This document shows, piece after piece, positions 9,904-19,394 of a DNA stretch of 64,000 nucleotides. The first letter of the stretch is position 1. Each line of letters begins with the position of its first letter. The stretch comes from Alphaproteobacteria bacterium (lineage in GTDB: Bacteria > Pseudomonadota > Alphaproteobacteria > Caulobacterales > Hyphomonadaceae), in NCBI GenBank assembly GCA_016125405.1, contig WGLW01000008.1, positions 124,001 through 188,000 on the forward strand, in the 5' to 3' direction. Below the pieces are notes generated by a model. The model had not been told where the DNA came from and ran no database searches. It saw only the letters and a list, made by a program, of their open reading frames with translations. Made by a program: the position numbers and the translations under genes.

Positions 9904-11484
9904 TCAGATCTTCCGCGTCCGGTCTTTCCAGTAGGGCGCGCGAACCTGGGCGCGTAGCACCTTGCCAGCGGGTGAGCGCGGGAGCGTGTCGACGAAATCG
10001 ACGGTTCGCGGGCGCTGGAAGCCCGGCAGGTTGGCTTTGGCGAAATCGAGGATCGACCGCGCCGTGGCGTCGCTACGTTCATAGCCGGGCTTTAATTCAA
10101 CCACGGCCTTGATTTCCTCGCCCCAGTCCTCGTTGGGAACGCCGATGACGGCGGCGTCGGCCACGGCCTCGTGGCGGATCAGCACCTCGTCGATCTCGAC
10201 CGGATAGATATTGACGCCGCCGGATATGATCAGTTCGGCCGTGCGCCCGGTCAGGAACAGGTAGCCGTCCTCGTCGAACCGGCCGACATCGCCCAGGGTG
10301 AACCAGTCGCCGCGATAGGAGCTCTCTGTCTTCTGCGGCTCCTTGTAATAGACAAAGCGGCCGGTCTCCGGCGCCTTCACATAAATGAGACCATCCTCGC
10401 CGACCGGCACCGGATTGCCGTCCGCATCCAGCAGCTTCACCTCGACGCCGGGTACGGCCCGGCCGACGGTCCCGGGCTTCCTCAGCCAGTCATGCGGCTC
10501 GATCCAGACCCCGCCGCCTTCGGTCGCTGAGTAGTATTCGTAGAGCGTGGGGCCAAACCAATCCATCATCGCCTGCTTCACCGGCGCGGGGCAGGGCGCG
10601 GCGCCATGAATGATCCAGCGCATCGACGACACGTCGTACTTCTTTCGCGTCTCTTCCGGCAGCTGAAGCATCCGGTGCATCATGGTCGGAACGAGGTGCG
10701 TGTGCGTCGCGCGGTGGTCCTGGATGATCCGCAGCGTTTCTTCGGCGTCCCACTTGTCCATCAGGATTGTGCCCACGCCGGCCGCAATCGGCAGCGCTAG
10801 GTTCAGGCCGAGTGGCGCGGCGTGATAAAGGGGCCCCGTCAGGATGGAAAAGTCCGTCTGCGGTGTCCACTTCGCCGTTTCGTTGGCGGCAGTCGTTAGC
10901 TGGGAAACCACCGGCCGGGTCTTGCGGTAGACACCCTTTGGCCGTCCGGTCGTGCCGGACGTATAGAGCATGGTGGAGCCGATTTCGGGATCGGGAATGT
11001 CATCCTCACTGTCACGGCCGATCACCGTGTCGTAGTCGTCGAACCCTTCGATCGGTCCCGCATAGGCGAGCTTCAGGATTAATTGTTTCGAAAGGCGTGC
11101 GGCCTCTGTCGCTGCCGTGGCGAAGCGCGCGCTGGCGATCAGGGCCTTGGCGTCGCAGTTGTCCACGACATAGGCGACGATCTCGGGAGACTGGTGCCAG
11201 TTCACGGCGGTCACGCGCAGTCCGGTTCGCTGGCATGCCGCCCACGTCTCCACGAACTCCGGGCTGTTGTGCGCCAGCAGCGCCACGGCGTCACCCGATA
11301 CAAGCCCGGCGCGGCGCAGAGCCCGCGACAGCTGGTTCGTCCGCGCGTTCAGCTCAGCCCATGTGCGGTTTCCATTGGGCGAGATGATCGCCATTCTGTC
11401 CGGCCGCAGGGCCGCCCAGCGGGCGATTGTCATGCCCGACATCATGGCCTCTTCCTGGGACATGTCTGCGGCGCGCTGGGCCAT
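9904..11484 (-). CDS. AMP-dependent acyl-CoA synthetase/ligase (second of two)
   Basis: 526-aa ANL-superfamily enzyme that activates a carboxylic acid as acyl-AMP and then acyl-CoA. Core motifs: LYTSGTTGRPKGV (P-loop), YYSATEGGG, GDVGRFDEDGYLFLTGR, SGGVNIYPVEID and the C-terminal catalytic Lys in PRSPAGKVLRAQV. A strong AGGAGG precedes the ATG by about 9 bases. Last gene of a leftward operon behind a paralogous ligase and a crotonase-fold protein. The acid used cannot be read from sequence; an aromatic, branched or steroid-derived acid is as likely as a fatty acid. Confidence 0.88.
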   Translation of the reverse strand: MAQRAADMSQEEAMMSGMTIARWAALRPDRMAIISPNGNRTWAELNARTNQLSRALRRAGLVSGDAVALLAHNSPEFVETWAACQRTGLRVTAVNWHQSPEIVAYVVDNCDAKALIASARFATAATEAARLSKQLILKLAYAGPIEGFDDYDTVIGRDSEDDIPDPEIGSTMLYTSGTTGRPKGVYRKTRPVVSQLTTAANETAKWTPQTDFSILTGPLYHAAPLGLNLALPIAAGVGTILMDKWDAEETLRIIQDHRATHTHLVPTMMHRMLQLPEETRKKYDVSSMRWIIHGAAPCPAPVKQAMMDWFGPTLYEYYSATEGGGVWIEPHDWLRKPGTVGRAVPGVEVKLLDADGNPVPVGEDGLIYVKAPETGRFVYYKEPQKTESSYRGDWFTLGDVGRFDEDGYLFLTGRTAELIISGGVNIYPVEIDEVLIRHEAVADAAVIGVPNEDWGEEIKAVVELKPGYERSDATARSILDFAKANLPGFQRPRTVDFVDTLPRSPAGKVLRAQVRAPYWKDRTRKI

Positions 11485-11577
11485 CGGCGGCTTCCTCCTA
11501 CCGTGCCGGCGCCTCTTCGGGCCGCCGGTCGCTTGGCGGCAACCTACTGGCCGGGCAGGGGGCTCGCAATGCGAAGA

Positions 11578-13131
11578 TCAGCCCGCCGGCGGCTTAAATC
11601 CGTCCCGGAGTTCGCGTTTCAGGACCTTGCCGATCGGTGAGCGGGGCAGGCTGGGAACGATCTCGAGGTAGGAGAGTCGCTGCATCTTTCCGACCTTGCT
11701 GTTCAGCCATTTCTTCAGGTCGTCCGTCGCGACGCTCGCTGACGGCTTCAGCACGACGAACGCCGCCGGCGTCTCGCCCCATTCGCGCGACGGGATCCCC
11801 ACGACGGCGCATTCCGAAACGGCGGGATGCTTCACCAGTTCGGCTTCCAGGTCGCTTGGATAGATATTGAAACCGCCGGAAATGATCATGTCCTTCTTGC
11901 GGTCGCCCAGCACCATGAAGCCGTCTTCGTCGAACCGTCCCACATCTCCTGTTCGAATGAAGCGTTCGCCTTCGGGGCTGATCCACTCGGCTTCCGCCGT
12001 CTTCTGGGGCAGATTGTGATAGCCGTTCATCATGGCGGGCGACCGGCCGACGACTTCGCCGGTTTCGCCGCGCGCTACTTCCTTGCCGGTCTCGTCGATC
12101 ACCCGGATGTCATGGCCCGGCGCCGGTTTGCCAACGGTATGCAGCTTGTCGGGATAGAGGTGCGCTTCAAGAACGCATGTGCCGCCGCCTTCGGTCATGC
12201 CGAAGAATTCGATCAGCCCGCCGGGCCAGCGCTTCACGATGTCGGCTTTCAGGTCCGCCGCGAACGGCGCACTCGTGCAGGTCTTCATCTGGAACGACGA
12301 GAGATCGAAGGTGTCGAAATCCGGCAGGTCCATGATGCGGCGGTACTGCACGGGCACGAGCATGGCGTGGGTGGCGCGGTATTTCTGGGCCAGTTCCAGG
12401 AATCCACGGGCGTCGAACTTCCGCATCAGCACAACCGTGCCGCCGCGCGCCAGGGCGGGGATAAGGCTCACCAGCGTGGTGTTGGAATAGAGCGGTGTGG
12501 ACACCACCGTCACGGAATCCGGCCCGTAGCCATTGTTCTCGGCGCGCCGCACATGGCCCCACCGCTGCTGGTGCGGCTGGACAATGCCCTTCGGCATTCC
12601 AGTCGTGCCCGACGAATAGATAATATTGAACGCGCCGTCCGGTCGGATTTCCACCGGCGAAGGCCTGGCGCCCGCCGGCGCCAGCCAGCCGTCAAATGCC
12701 GGATTTGCGCGTCCTTCGAGCGCCACACGCGGAAGCGTCAGCTTTTCCGATACGCCGTCGAGCGCGGCGGACACCGCATCATCCAGGAAGATCAGACGTG
12801 CGCCGCAGTCGCGCACCATTGCAGCAAGTTGTTCCGGCGTTGACGAGGGTGAAAGCGGGCAAACGACGGCCCCGGCCCGCAATATGCCGAGGAACGTCGC
12901 GACATACTCCAGGGACGATGGGCCGCAGATCGCAACGGTGTCTCGAGAGCGGACACCATCGCGTTGCAACGCCGCCGCCGTCCGGTCGACCAGTTCGTCA
13001 AGTTGCGCGTATGTCAGCGTTCGTTCGCCGTCGACGATCGCCGTATGTTGCGGACGTTCGTTTGCGTACGCTCGAATGAGCTCCGGCATCGTCGCAAACG
13101 TCATCGCAAGCAGATCAGTGGAATTCGTCAT
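11578..13131 (-). CDS. AMP-dependent acyl-CoA synthetase/ligase (first of two)
   Basis: 517 aa from the ATG at 13131, which has GAGG about 7 bases upstream; in-frame TTG 13152 and ATG 13146 are alternatives. ANL motifs: IIYSSGTTGMPKGIV, FFGMTEGGG, RTGDVGRFDEDGFMVLGDR, SGGFNIYPSDLE and Lys in PRSPIGKVLKRELRD, all intact. It is clearly a paralogue of the ligase immediately downstream, so the operon holds two tandem ligases, probably of different specificity. The start is 17 bases beyond the stop of the upstream crotonase gene, which supports co-transcription. Confidence 0.88.
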   Translation of the reverse strand: MTNSTDLLAMTFATMPELIRAYANERPQHTAIVDGERTLTYAQLDELVDRTAAALQRDGVRSRDTVAICGPSSLEYVATFLGILRAGAVVCPLSPSSTPEQLAAMVRDCGARLIFLDDAVSAALDGVSEKLTLPRVALEGRANPAFDGWLAPAGARPSPVEIRPDGAFNIIYSSGTTGMPKGIVQPHQQRWGHVRRAENNGYGPDSVTVVSTPLYSNTTLVSLIPALARGGTVVLMRKFDARGFLELAQKYRATHAMLVPVQYRRIMDLPDFDTFDLSSFQMKTCTSAPFAADLKADIVKRWPGGLIEFFGMTEGGGTCVLEAHLYPDKLHTVGKPAPGHDIRVIDETGKEVARGETGEVVGRSPAMMNGYHNLPQKTAEAEWISPEGERFIRTGDVGRFDEDGFMVLGDRKKDMIISGGFNIYPSDLEAELVKHPAVSECAVVGIPSREWGETPAAFVVLKPSASVATDDLKKWLNSKVGKMQRLSYLEIVPSLPRSPIGKVLKRELRDGFKPPAG

Positions 13132-13148
13132 CGTATCCTCGAACATCG

Positions 13149-13934
13149 TCAACGGCCGGTGAACTTCGGCGTGCGTTTGTCGTGAAACGCCGCCCGGCCT
13201 TCTTTATAGTCATCGCTGTCGAAACAGACGTCGATCGCCTGTTGCGCAATGGACGCCAGCGACGGATCAACGGCGACCCGGTTCGCCATCTTCGCCGCCG
13301 CAACGGTGAGCGGCGCCCCCATTGCGATCTGATCGACGGTCTGACGCACCGTCCTGTCAAGATCGTCCGCCGGTACGATACGATTGACGAACCGCGCCTG
13401 ATGAACTTCGTCAGCAGTGAAATGGCGTCCGGTTGCGACCATTTCCATCGCGATACCGGCGCCAACCAACCGCGACAATCTGAGATAGTTGTCCAGTTCG
13501 TAACCAAGGCCCAAACGGGCGGCGGGGACAGCGAAACGGCTGGCGGGCGTGCATATGCGGATGTCGCATGCGGACGCGATAACGACGCCGCCGCCGATGC
13601 AGTATCCGTTTATGGCGGCGATGACGGGTTTCGTTGCGGCGATGATGGACTTCGTTGCGGCGGTGACAGCGGCGGTAAACGGTACGTTCGTTGCTGCGTT
13701 ACAACGTTCGCGTTCGAATTCGGCAATGTCGGCGCCGGATATGAACGAACGGTCGCCGGCGCCGGTGACAACGACGGCGCGAACGTCCATACGTCGATCA
13801 AGTTCGTCAACGGCGTTCGGCAACGACTTCCACATGTCGAGGCAGACGGCGTTGAGGCGTTCGGGCTTGTTGAACACCAGCCAGCCGATGGGCCCTTCGA
13901 CCCGCGTGATCAGGCGTCCGCCCGCATACTCCAT
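13149..13934 (-). CDS. Crotonase-fold (enoyl-CoA hydratase/isomerase-like) protein without the catalytic glutamates
   Basis: 261 aa with a clear crotonase core: the oxyanion-hole segment FISGADIAEFE near 65 and GYCIGGGVVIASACDIRI near 110. The two glutamates that perform hydration in classical enoyl-CoA hydratase (in GGGCEL and PEI) are replaced here by Val (GGGVVI) and Ala (FAVPAARLGLGY). It should bind acyl-CoA but is unlikely to be a standard hydratase; isomerase, hydrolase or lyase activity is possible. AAGGGG lies 6 bases before the ATG. First gene of the operon with two acyl-CoA ligases. The helix around residues 85-105 contains a short duplicated segment (AATKSII/AATKPVI). Confidence 0.85.
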   Translation of the reverse strand: MEYAGGRLITRVEGPIGWLVFNKPERLNAVCLDMWKSLPNAVDELDRRMDVRAVVVTGAGDRSFISGADIAEFERERCNAATNVPFTAAVTAATKSIIAATKPVIAAINGYCIGGGVVIASACDIRICTPASRFAVPAARLGLGYELDNYLRLSRLVGAGIAMEMVATGRHFTADEVHQARFVNRIVPADDLDRTVRQTVDQIAMGAPLTVAAAKMANRVAVDPSLASIAQQAIDVCFDSDDYKEGRAAFHDKRTPKFTGR

Positions 13935-14201
13935 GCTCGTCCCCTTGCAGCGCCGCCGCGTTGACCCGACATGTCATCGCCGCTACCAGAATCCGCTCCA
14001 GCGCTAAGCCAGTTGCCTTTGGGGAAGCAAGAGGCCCGCGCGATCGGGTGCGGAGCCTGACAGCGGCAAATGATCGCCCGCGCGGTCCAGGGGGACCGCC
14101 GGACATGCTTTCCGGAGGGCGCGGATGGTGCGCAGACGCGGGATGATGACCACAACCCCAAGACAGTCCGCAGGCCAAGCTGGCGTTCCCGAGGTGAGGG
14201 C

Positions 14202-15161
14202 GTGACGGACCCGTCCGCGCCGCCCGGCCTCGCAGGAGAGCTGGATGTGCTGGCCTTCGCGGCTGCTGAGCTGGAGGCCGGCCGGCCGGCCGCACTGGTG
14301 ACGATCTTCGGCCTCGAAGGACCCTTCTCGCGTCCGCTGGGCGCGCAGCTGGCCGTGGCAGGCGACCGCCGGTTCGTCGGCAGCATATCCGGCGGCTGCC
14401 TTGAGGCGGCGCTGACGGAGGAATGCCAGGCGGCCATCAACGCGGGCAGGAACCGGACGCTGCGCTATGGCATCGGATCGCCTTATCTGGACGTCCGCCT
14501 GCCGTGTGGCGGCGGGATCGACCTGTCTGTCGATGTTGACCTGGATCCGGCGCTGCTGCGCCGCGCCATAAGCCTCGGGCGCGAGCGCAAGCCATTCTCG
14601 TTAGCGTTCGACCCGCACAGCGAACACTCCAGCCTGCGTCTGGAGGAGGGCTTCGCTGAAGCCAAGGAGGGCGAGTTCGTTCGCCCCTTCCATCCCCGCC
14701 TTCGCGTCGTCCTGGCGGGGCGTGGCTGGGAAATCGTCGCCCTCGCCAGGCTGGCGCACTCGTCGGACTGCGAAATCGTGGTGGCAAGCCAGGAGCCGGC
14801 GACGCTGGAGTTCTGCGCGCCATACGCCGATACGCTGATCCCGCTGACCATCCCGACGGCGACGCCGCCGATGCCGCTGGATGCGGATACGGCGGTGGCG
14901 TGCCTCTTTCACGAACATGAGTGGGAAGGGCGCCTGCTGCTTGAGGCGCTTCGCAGCCCGGCCTTCTACATCGGCGCGCTGGGATCGCGCCAGACGCATA
15001 TGCGGCGGCTGGAAATCCTGGACGCGCTTGGGGCGAGTGCTGCTCAAATCGCTCGCCTGAAAGGGCCAATCGGTCTTTTCTACTCGCGGGATCCCAAGAC
15101 GCTGGCGGTTTCGGCGCTTGCGGAAATTCTTTCGGTGCGGGCGGAGCAGACAGGCGCCTGA
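14202..15161 (+). CDS. xdhC: XdhC/CoxI family molybdenum-enzyme maturation factor
   Basis: 319 aa from a GTG at 14202 with AGGTGAGG just upstream. An earlier in-frame ATG (14070) gives an atypical N-terminus. Motifs of the family: SISGGCLEAAL near residue 75, a Rossmann-like strand VVLAGRGWEIVALARLA, and YIGALGSRQTHMRRLEIL near 265. XdhC proteins bind molybdenum cofactor and sulfurate or insert it into xanthine dehydrogenase or CO-dehydrogenase-like enzymes. Its TGA overlaps the ATG of mocA (TGATG), so the two cofactor genes are coupled. No molybdoenzyme structural gene is in the window. Confidence 0.85.
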   Translation: MTDPSAPPGLAGELDVLAFAAAELEAGRPAALVTIFGLEGPFSRPLGAQLAVAGDRRFVGSISGGCLEAALTEECQAAINAGRNRTLRYGIGSPYLDVRLPCGGGIDLSVDVDLDPALLRRAISLGRERKPFSLAFDPHSEHSSLRLEEGFAEAKEGEFVRPFHPRLRVVLAGRGWEIVALARLAHSSDCEIVVASQEPATLEFCAPYADTLIPLTIPTATPPMPLDADTAVACLFHEHEWEGRLLLEALRSPAFYIGALGSRQTHMRRLEILDALGASAAQIARLKGPIGLFYSRDPKTLAVSALAEILSVRAEQTGA

Positions 15162-15829
15162 TGAGTGTATCGACCAACCGGACGGCGGTGATCCTGCTGG
15201 CGTCTGGCCTTTCGCGGCGTTTCGGGTGGCGGGACAAGCTTCTGCATCCGCTTTGCGGCCGGCCCTTGCTCGACTATGCGGCGGAGGCGGTCGCCGGCGT
15301 CGATGCGCTTGCGCGGGTGGCCGTATGCCCGGCCCATCATTCCAAAATCGCCGAGCGTCTTCACGGCAGGTACGTGATCGCCCTCAATAACGAGCCCAAG
15401 CAGGGCATGGGGCACTCGATCGCCCTGGGCGTGCAGGTTGCGCTTCAGTTCCAGCCGGAAGCCATTGTCGTCTGCGTGGCGGACATGCCCCTGATCGAGT
15501 CCAGCGTGATCGAGGGCGTCATTGGCGCCTTGGGGGGACCGGAAGGCGCCAACATCGTCCATTCCGGCAATCGGGATGCGACCTCCCCACCAACCGCCTT
15601 CGACGACACCTGCTTTGGCGCCTTGCGCCAGCTTGAGGGAGACGAAGGGGCGCGGCACATCATGCGCCAGGCCCGCTTCAAGACGATCGGCCTCAATGTG
15701 CCCGAGCCGCTTCTTGCGGACGTGGACACCCGGGAGGACGTGGAGCACGCGGCCAAGCTGCTGCGGATCCGGGAGCGGCATCTTGGAGCCTCTCAAGAGG
15801 CGGGCGACGGCGCTCGCGGGGGCCGCTGA
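15161..15829 (+). CDS. mocA: Molybdenum cofactor nucleotidyltransferase (MocA/MobA-like)
   Basis: 222-aa nucleotidyltransferase. The signature LLASGLSRRFGWRDKLL at 11-27 binds the NTP; KQGMGHSIALGV and VADMPLIESSVIEGVI match MocA, which joins CTP to molybdopterin to give the dinucleotide cofactor used by xanthine-dehydrogenase-type enzymes. Directly coupled to xdhC. A GTP-using MobA is an alternative, but pairing with xdhC favours CTP. Confidence 0.82.
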   Translation: MSVSTNRTAVILLASGLSRRFGWRDKLLHPLCGRPLLDYAAEAVAGVDALARVAVCPAHHSKIAERLHGRYVIALNNEPKQGMGHSIALGVQVALQFQPEAIVVCVADMPLIESSVIEGVIGALGGPEGANIVHSGNRDATSPPTAFDDTCFGALRQLEGDEGARHIMRQARFKTIGLNVPEPLLADVDTREDVEHAAKLLRIRERHLGASQEAGDGARGGR

Positions 15830-15899
15830 ACATCGCCGGCAAAATAGTGGGAGTTACGTGGGCGGCCTCGCCTGTTAAACGATGGGCCAGAAGTGGGGC

Positions 15900-15974
<75 letters not shown>

Positions 15975-16047
15975 GGTCCGCCAGAGCGGAGGCGTCCGCA
16001 TAACCGAAACGCCCCGCTGTGGAAAGGGGGCACACCGGAGAGGCAGA

Positions 16048-16218
16048 ATGCCGCGACCGCCTGGGGATAACCCTCCGGATCCGTCCACGGAAGCCGCCCG
16101 CCGCGAGCAGCGCCGCGCAGAGGCCCTGAGGGCCAATCTGAGGCGCAGGAAAGCCTCTGGAGCCCCGGGGCAGGGCGGTGGCAAGGCCCCCGGAAAGCCG
16201 GGCCCTGCCGACGATTAG
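16048..16218 (+). CDS. Small basic conserved protein upstream of murA
   Basis: 56 aa, ATG preceded by GGAGAGG five bases upstream. It has an Arg/Ala-rich helix (EAARREQRRAEALRANLRRR, about 15-34) and a Gly/Pro/Lys-rich tail. I recall small proteins of this kind, with an ALRxNLRRRK core, just before murA in many alphaproteobacteria; the function is unknown, though the charge suggests nucleic-acid or ribosome contact. It ends 48 bases before murA and is probably in the same transcript. Confidence 0.75.
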   Translation: MPRPPGDNPPDPSTEAARREQRRAEALRANLRRRKASGAPGQGGGKAPGKPGPADD

Positions 16219-16266
16219 TCGCCTCCGCGCCTTGCCCGCGCCGGATTTGCCGACCTAGACTCGCCC

Positions 16267-17538
16267 ATGGACAGGCTCTCGATTCTCGGCAACGGCCCGC
16301 TTGAAGGCCGCATTCCCATTTCCGGTGCGAAAAACTCCGCGCTGAAGCTCATGGCGGCCGCGTTGCTGTGTGAACAGCCGCTGGTGCTGACCGGCATGCC
16401 CAACCTGGCGGACACGCGGTTCATGGCGCGCCTGCTGCAGAGCCTGGGGGTCAATGTCGAGTGGCCGACCGGCGAGGCCCTGTGCCGGATGCACGCAGAG
16501 AGCGTGACCTCGACCATCGCCCCTTACGATCTCGTGCGGAAGATGAGGGCGACGTTCAACGTGCTCGGCCCGCTGCTGGCGCGTGTGGGCCACGCGACTG
16601 TCTCGCTTCCCGGCGGCTGCGCCATCGGCGCCCGGCCGGTCGATCTGCACCTCAAGGCGTTCGAGGCCATGGGGGCCGACATCGTCATCGAGGAGGGTTA
16701 TGTGAAGGCGGCGGCGCTGCGCGGCCTGAAGGGCGCCCACATCGTCTTTCCGTTCGTCTCCGTCGGGGCCACCGAACACGCCATGCTGGCGGCCGTTCTG
16801 GCGCAGGGCGAGACCATCCTCGAAAATGCGGCCTGCGAGCCCGAGATCGCCGATCTCGCAAACTGCCTCAACACGGTGGGCGCGAAGATCACCGGCGCGG
16901 GAACGCCCACCATCCATATCAAGGGCGTCGCCAAGCTTGGCGGCGGACGCTACGACGTGATCGCCGACCGGATCGAGGCGGGCACCTACGCTATCGCGGC
17001 GGCGGCCACGGGCGGCGACGTGTTTCTTGAAGGCGCCCGCGGCGAGGACATGGGCGCCCTGATCGACAGCCTTCAGCACGCGGGCGTTACGGTCGATATC
17101 GCCGACAAGGGCATCCGCATTCGCCGCGACGGGAAGGCGCTGCAGGCCGTCGACATCGATACGCGGCCCCATCCGGGCTTTCCGACCGACCTTCAGGCGC
17201 AGTTCATGGCCCTGATGACCATCGCCAACGGGACCAGCACGATCCGCGAGAACATCTTCGAGAACCGCTTCATGCATGCTCCGGAGCTCAATCGCCTGGG
17301 CGCCGACATTACCGTGCGGGGCAGCGAGGCGATCGTGCGGGGCGCGCCGAAGCTGCATGGCGCGCAGGTGATGGCCACCGACCTGCGGGCCTCGGTCAGC
17401 CTGGTGATCGCCGCGCTGGTGGCGGAGGGCGAGACCATGGTGAACCGGGTCTATCATCTGGACCGGGGGTTCGAGCGGCTTGAGGAAAAGCTCGGCCGCT
17501 GCGGCGCCAAGATCAGGCGACTCGACGGGTCGGCCTGA
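16267..17538 (+). CDS. murA: UDP-N-acetylglucosamine 1-carboxyvinyltransferase MurA
   Basis: 423 aa, full length for the family. It transfers enolpyruvate from PEP to UDP-GlcNAc, the first committed step of peptidoglycan synthesis. The N-terminal SGAKNSALKLMAAALL, the loop PGGCAIGARPVDLHL with the catalytic (fosfomycin-target) Cys near residue 118, and the C-terminal DLRASVSLVIAALVA and YHLDRGFERLEEKL are all intact. Leads the murA-DUF2948-hisD-UPF0262 run. Confidence 0.97.
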   Translation: MDRLSILGNGPLEGRIPISGAKNSALKLMAAALLCEQPLVLTGMPNLADTRFMARLLQSLGVNVEWPTGEALCRMHAESVTSTIAPYDLVRKMRATFNVLGPLLARVGHATVSLPGGCAIGARPVDLHLKAFEAMGADIVIEEGYVKAAALRGLKGAHIVFPFVSVGATEHAMLAAVLAQGETILENAACEPEIADLANCLNTVGAKITGAGTPTIHIKGVAKLGGGRYDVIADRIEAGTYAIAAAATGGDVFLEGARGEDMGALIDSLQHAGVTVDIADKGIRIRRDGKALQAVDIDTRPHPGFPTDLQAQFMALMTIANGTSTIRENIFENRFMHAPELNRLGADITVRGSEAIVRGAPKLHGAQVMATDLRASVSLVIAALVAEGETMVNRVYHLDRGFERLEEKLGRCGAKIRRLDGSA

Positions 17539-17658
17539 GTTCGCCTGCAGGAATGACGGGTATTTTCCGGGACTCTGCGCGCTGGAGCGCGGCGTGGTTT
17601 TGGTCTAGTGGGAAACCCGTTCACCCAAACCCGCGACCATGCCAACCAGCGAGGACAG

Positions 17659-18099
17659 ATGCAGGCGGGCCTACTCAGACTGCTGGCGGAAGACGTGGAC
17701 GGCCTGGGCGTGATCGCCGCGGCCGTGCAGGACGCGCTGGCGCGGCCGCAGGACATCAAGTTCAACCGGCGCGCCCGCAGTTTCGGGCTGGAAATCAACC
17801 GCTTCCAGTGGGAGCGGGCGGGGCGGAAACGTCCATGGTTCCGCTCGCGCGCCGTATTGGCCTTCGCCGGGGTGCTGGAGGTGAAATCCCAGGGCGTGCC
17901 GAGGGGCATAGATGACGTGCTGGCCCTGCTGTCGATTACCTTCACGCCCGACCCCGATCCGCCGGGCGGTCTCGTCACGCTGGTCTTCGCGCAGAAGGCG
18001 GAGGTGCGGCTGAAGGTGGAATGCATCGACGTGACGCTGATGGACGAAGGCGCCGTCTGGCCGACGCGCCGCAGGCCGGATCATGGAGTGGCGTCGTGA
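17659..18099 (+). CDS. DUF2948 family protein
   Basis: 146 aa from the ATG at 17659, which has GAGGA just upstream; an in-frame GTG at 17608 would add 17 residues. The region LRLLAEDVDGLGVIAAAVQDAL followed by RRARSFGLEINRFQWE matches the alphaproteobacterial DUF2948 family that sits between murA and hisD. Function unknown. The stop overlaps the hisD GTG (GTGA), indicating translational coupling. Confidence 0.85.
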   Translation: MQAGLLRLLAEDVDGLGVIAAAVQDALARPQDIKFNRRARSFGLEINRFQWERAGRKRPWFRSRAVLAFAGVLEVKSQGVPRGIDDVLALLSITFTPDPDPPGGLVTLVFAQKAEVRLKVECIDVTLMDEGAVWPTRRRPDHGVAS

Positions 18100-19394
18100 C
18101 CGTTCGCTGGTTTGATTCGACCGCCGAGACCTTCGCGGAGGATTTCACCGCCTTCCTCAAGCTGCGCCGTGCGCAGGGGTCGGCGGATGTGTTCGAGGCA
18201 GCCTCGAAGATCGTGCGCGACGTGCGTGCGCACGGCGGCGCGGCAGTGGCGGAGTACACGCTGCGGTTCGACAAGGTCGTGGTGGACCCCGACACGCTGC
18301 AGGCGGAGGGGATGGATCTGCTGGAGGCCGCGGAGCGGTGTCCGGTCCCGGTGCGCGAGGCGCTGGATTTCGCCGCCGGCCGGATCGAGGCCTATCACGC
18401 GACGCAGCGCCCGGCGGATCACACATTCACCGATGCGGCCGGGCTCGAACTCGGCTGGCGATGGACGCCGATCGATGCGGTGGGACTTTATGTTCCCGGC
18501 GGGCGGGCGAGCTATCCGAGCTCGGTGCTGATGAACGCCATTCCGGCGCGCGCGGCCGGCGTGAAGCGCCTGGTCATGGTCGCGCCGGCGCCGGGGGGCG
18601 AGCTGAACCCGGCGGTGGCTTTCGCAGCGGTGCGGGCCGGCGTGACGGAATTCTATCCGGTCGGTGGCGCACAGGCCGTTGCGGCGTTGGCCTATGGCGC
18701 GGGCGTGCTCGGGGCCGTGGACAAGATCGTGGGACCGGGCAACGCCTACGTGGCGGCGGCCAAGCGCATCGTCTTTGGCGATGTCGGGATCGACACGATC
18801 GCCGGGCCATCGGAGATCACGGTCGTGGCGGACGCCGGGAACGATCCAGCGTGGATCGCCGCCGACCTGCTGTCGCAGGCCGAGCACGATCCGATGGCGC
18901 AAGCGATCCTGCTGGCGGACAGCGAAGACTTTGCATTGAAGGTGATGGCGGCAGCCGAGGCGCAGCTGAAACAACTCGCGACATCCACCGCGGCGCAGGC
19001 GGCCTGGCGCGACTTCGCGGCGGTTGTCATCTGTCCGCTCGAAGAGGCGGCCGGCATTGTCAACCTGATCGCGCCTGAACACGTCGAGATCGCAACCAGC
19101 GAGCCGGACACAATCGCCAGGGATGTGCGCCATGCCGGCGCGATCTTCCTTGGGCGCTGGGCGCCTGAAGCGCTTGGCGATTATGTCACCGGCTCGAACC
19201 ACGTGCTGCCCACATCTGGCGCGGCGCGCTTCGCCTCGGGACTTTCGGTGCTCGACTTTCTCAAGCGGACATCAATCCAGCGCATCCCGCAGCAGGGCTT
19301 CCAGGCGCTCGCGGACGCCGCTGAGACGCTGGCGCGAAGCGAGGGCTTGCCCGCCCACGCCCTGTCGATCTCGGTCCGGCGGGGCGGAGGATGA
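18096..19394 (+). CDS. hisD: Histidinol dehydrogenase HisD
   Basis: 432 aa, the usual size. Zn-dependent NAD enzyme performing the last two oxidations of histidine synthesis. Motifs: [72 protein letters not shown] and [13 protein letters not shown] (active-site Glu-His). The start is the GTG at 18096, overlapping the DUF2948 stop; a longer frame upstream lies inside that gene. The end overlaps the next gene by ATGA. Confidence 0.96.
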   Translation: MTVRWFDSTAETFAEDFTAFLKLRRAQGSADVFEAASKIVRDVRAHGGAAVAEYTLRFDKVVVDPDTLQAEGMDLLEAAERCPVPVREALDFAAGRIEAYHATQRPADHTFTDAAGLELGWRWTPIDAVGLYVPGGRASYPSSVLMNAIPARAAGVKRLVMVAPAPGGELNPAVAFAAVRAGVTEFYPVGGAQAVAALAYGAGVLGAVDKIVGPGNAYVAAAKRIVFGDVGIDTIAGPSEITVVADAGNDPAWIAADLLSQAEHDPMAQAILLADSEDFALKVMAAAEAQLKQLATSTAAQAAWRDFAAVVICPLEEAAGIVNLIAPEHVEIATSEPDTIARDVRHAGAIFLGRWAPEALGDYVTGSNHVLPTSGAARFASGLSVLDFLKRTSIQRIPQQGFQALADAAETLARSEGLPAHALSISVRRGGG

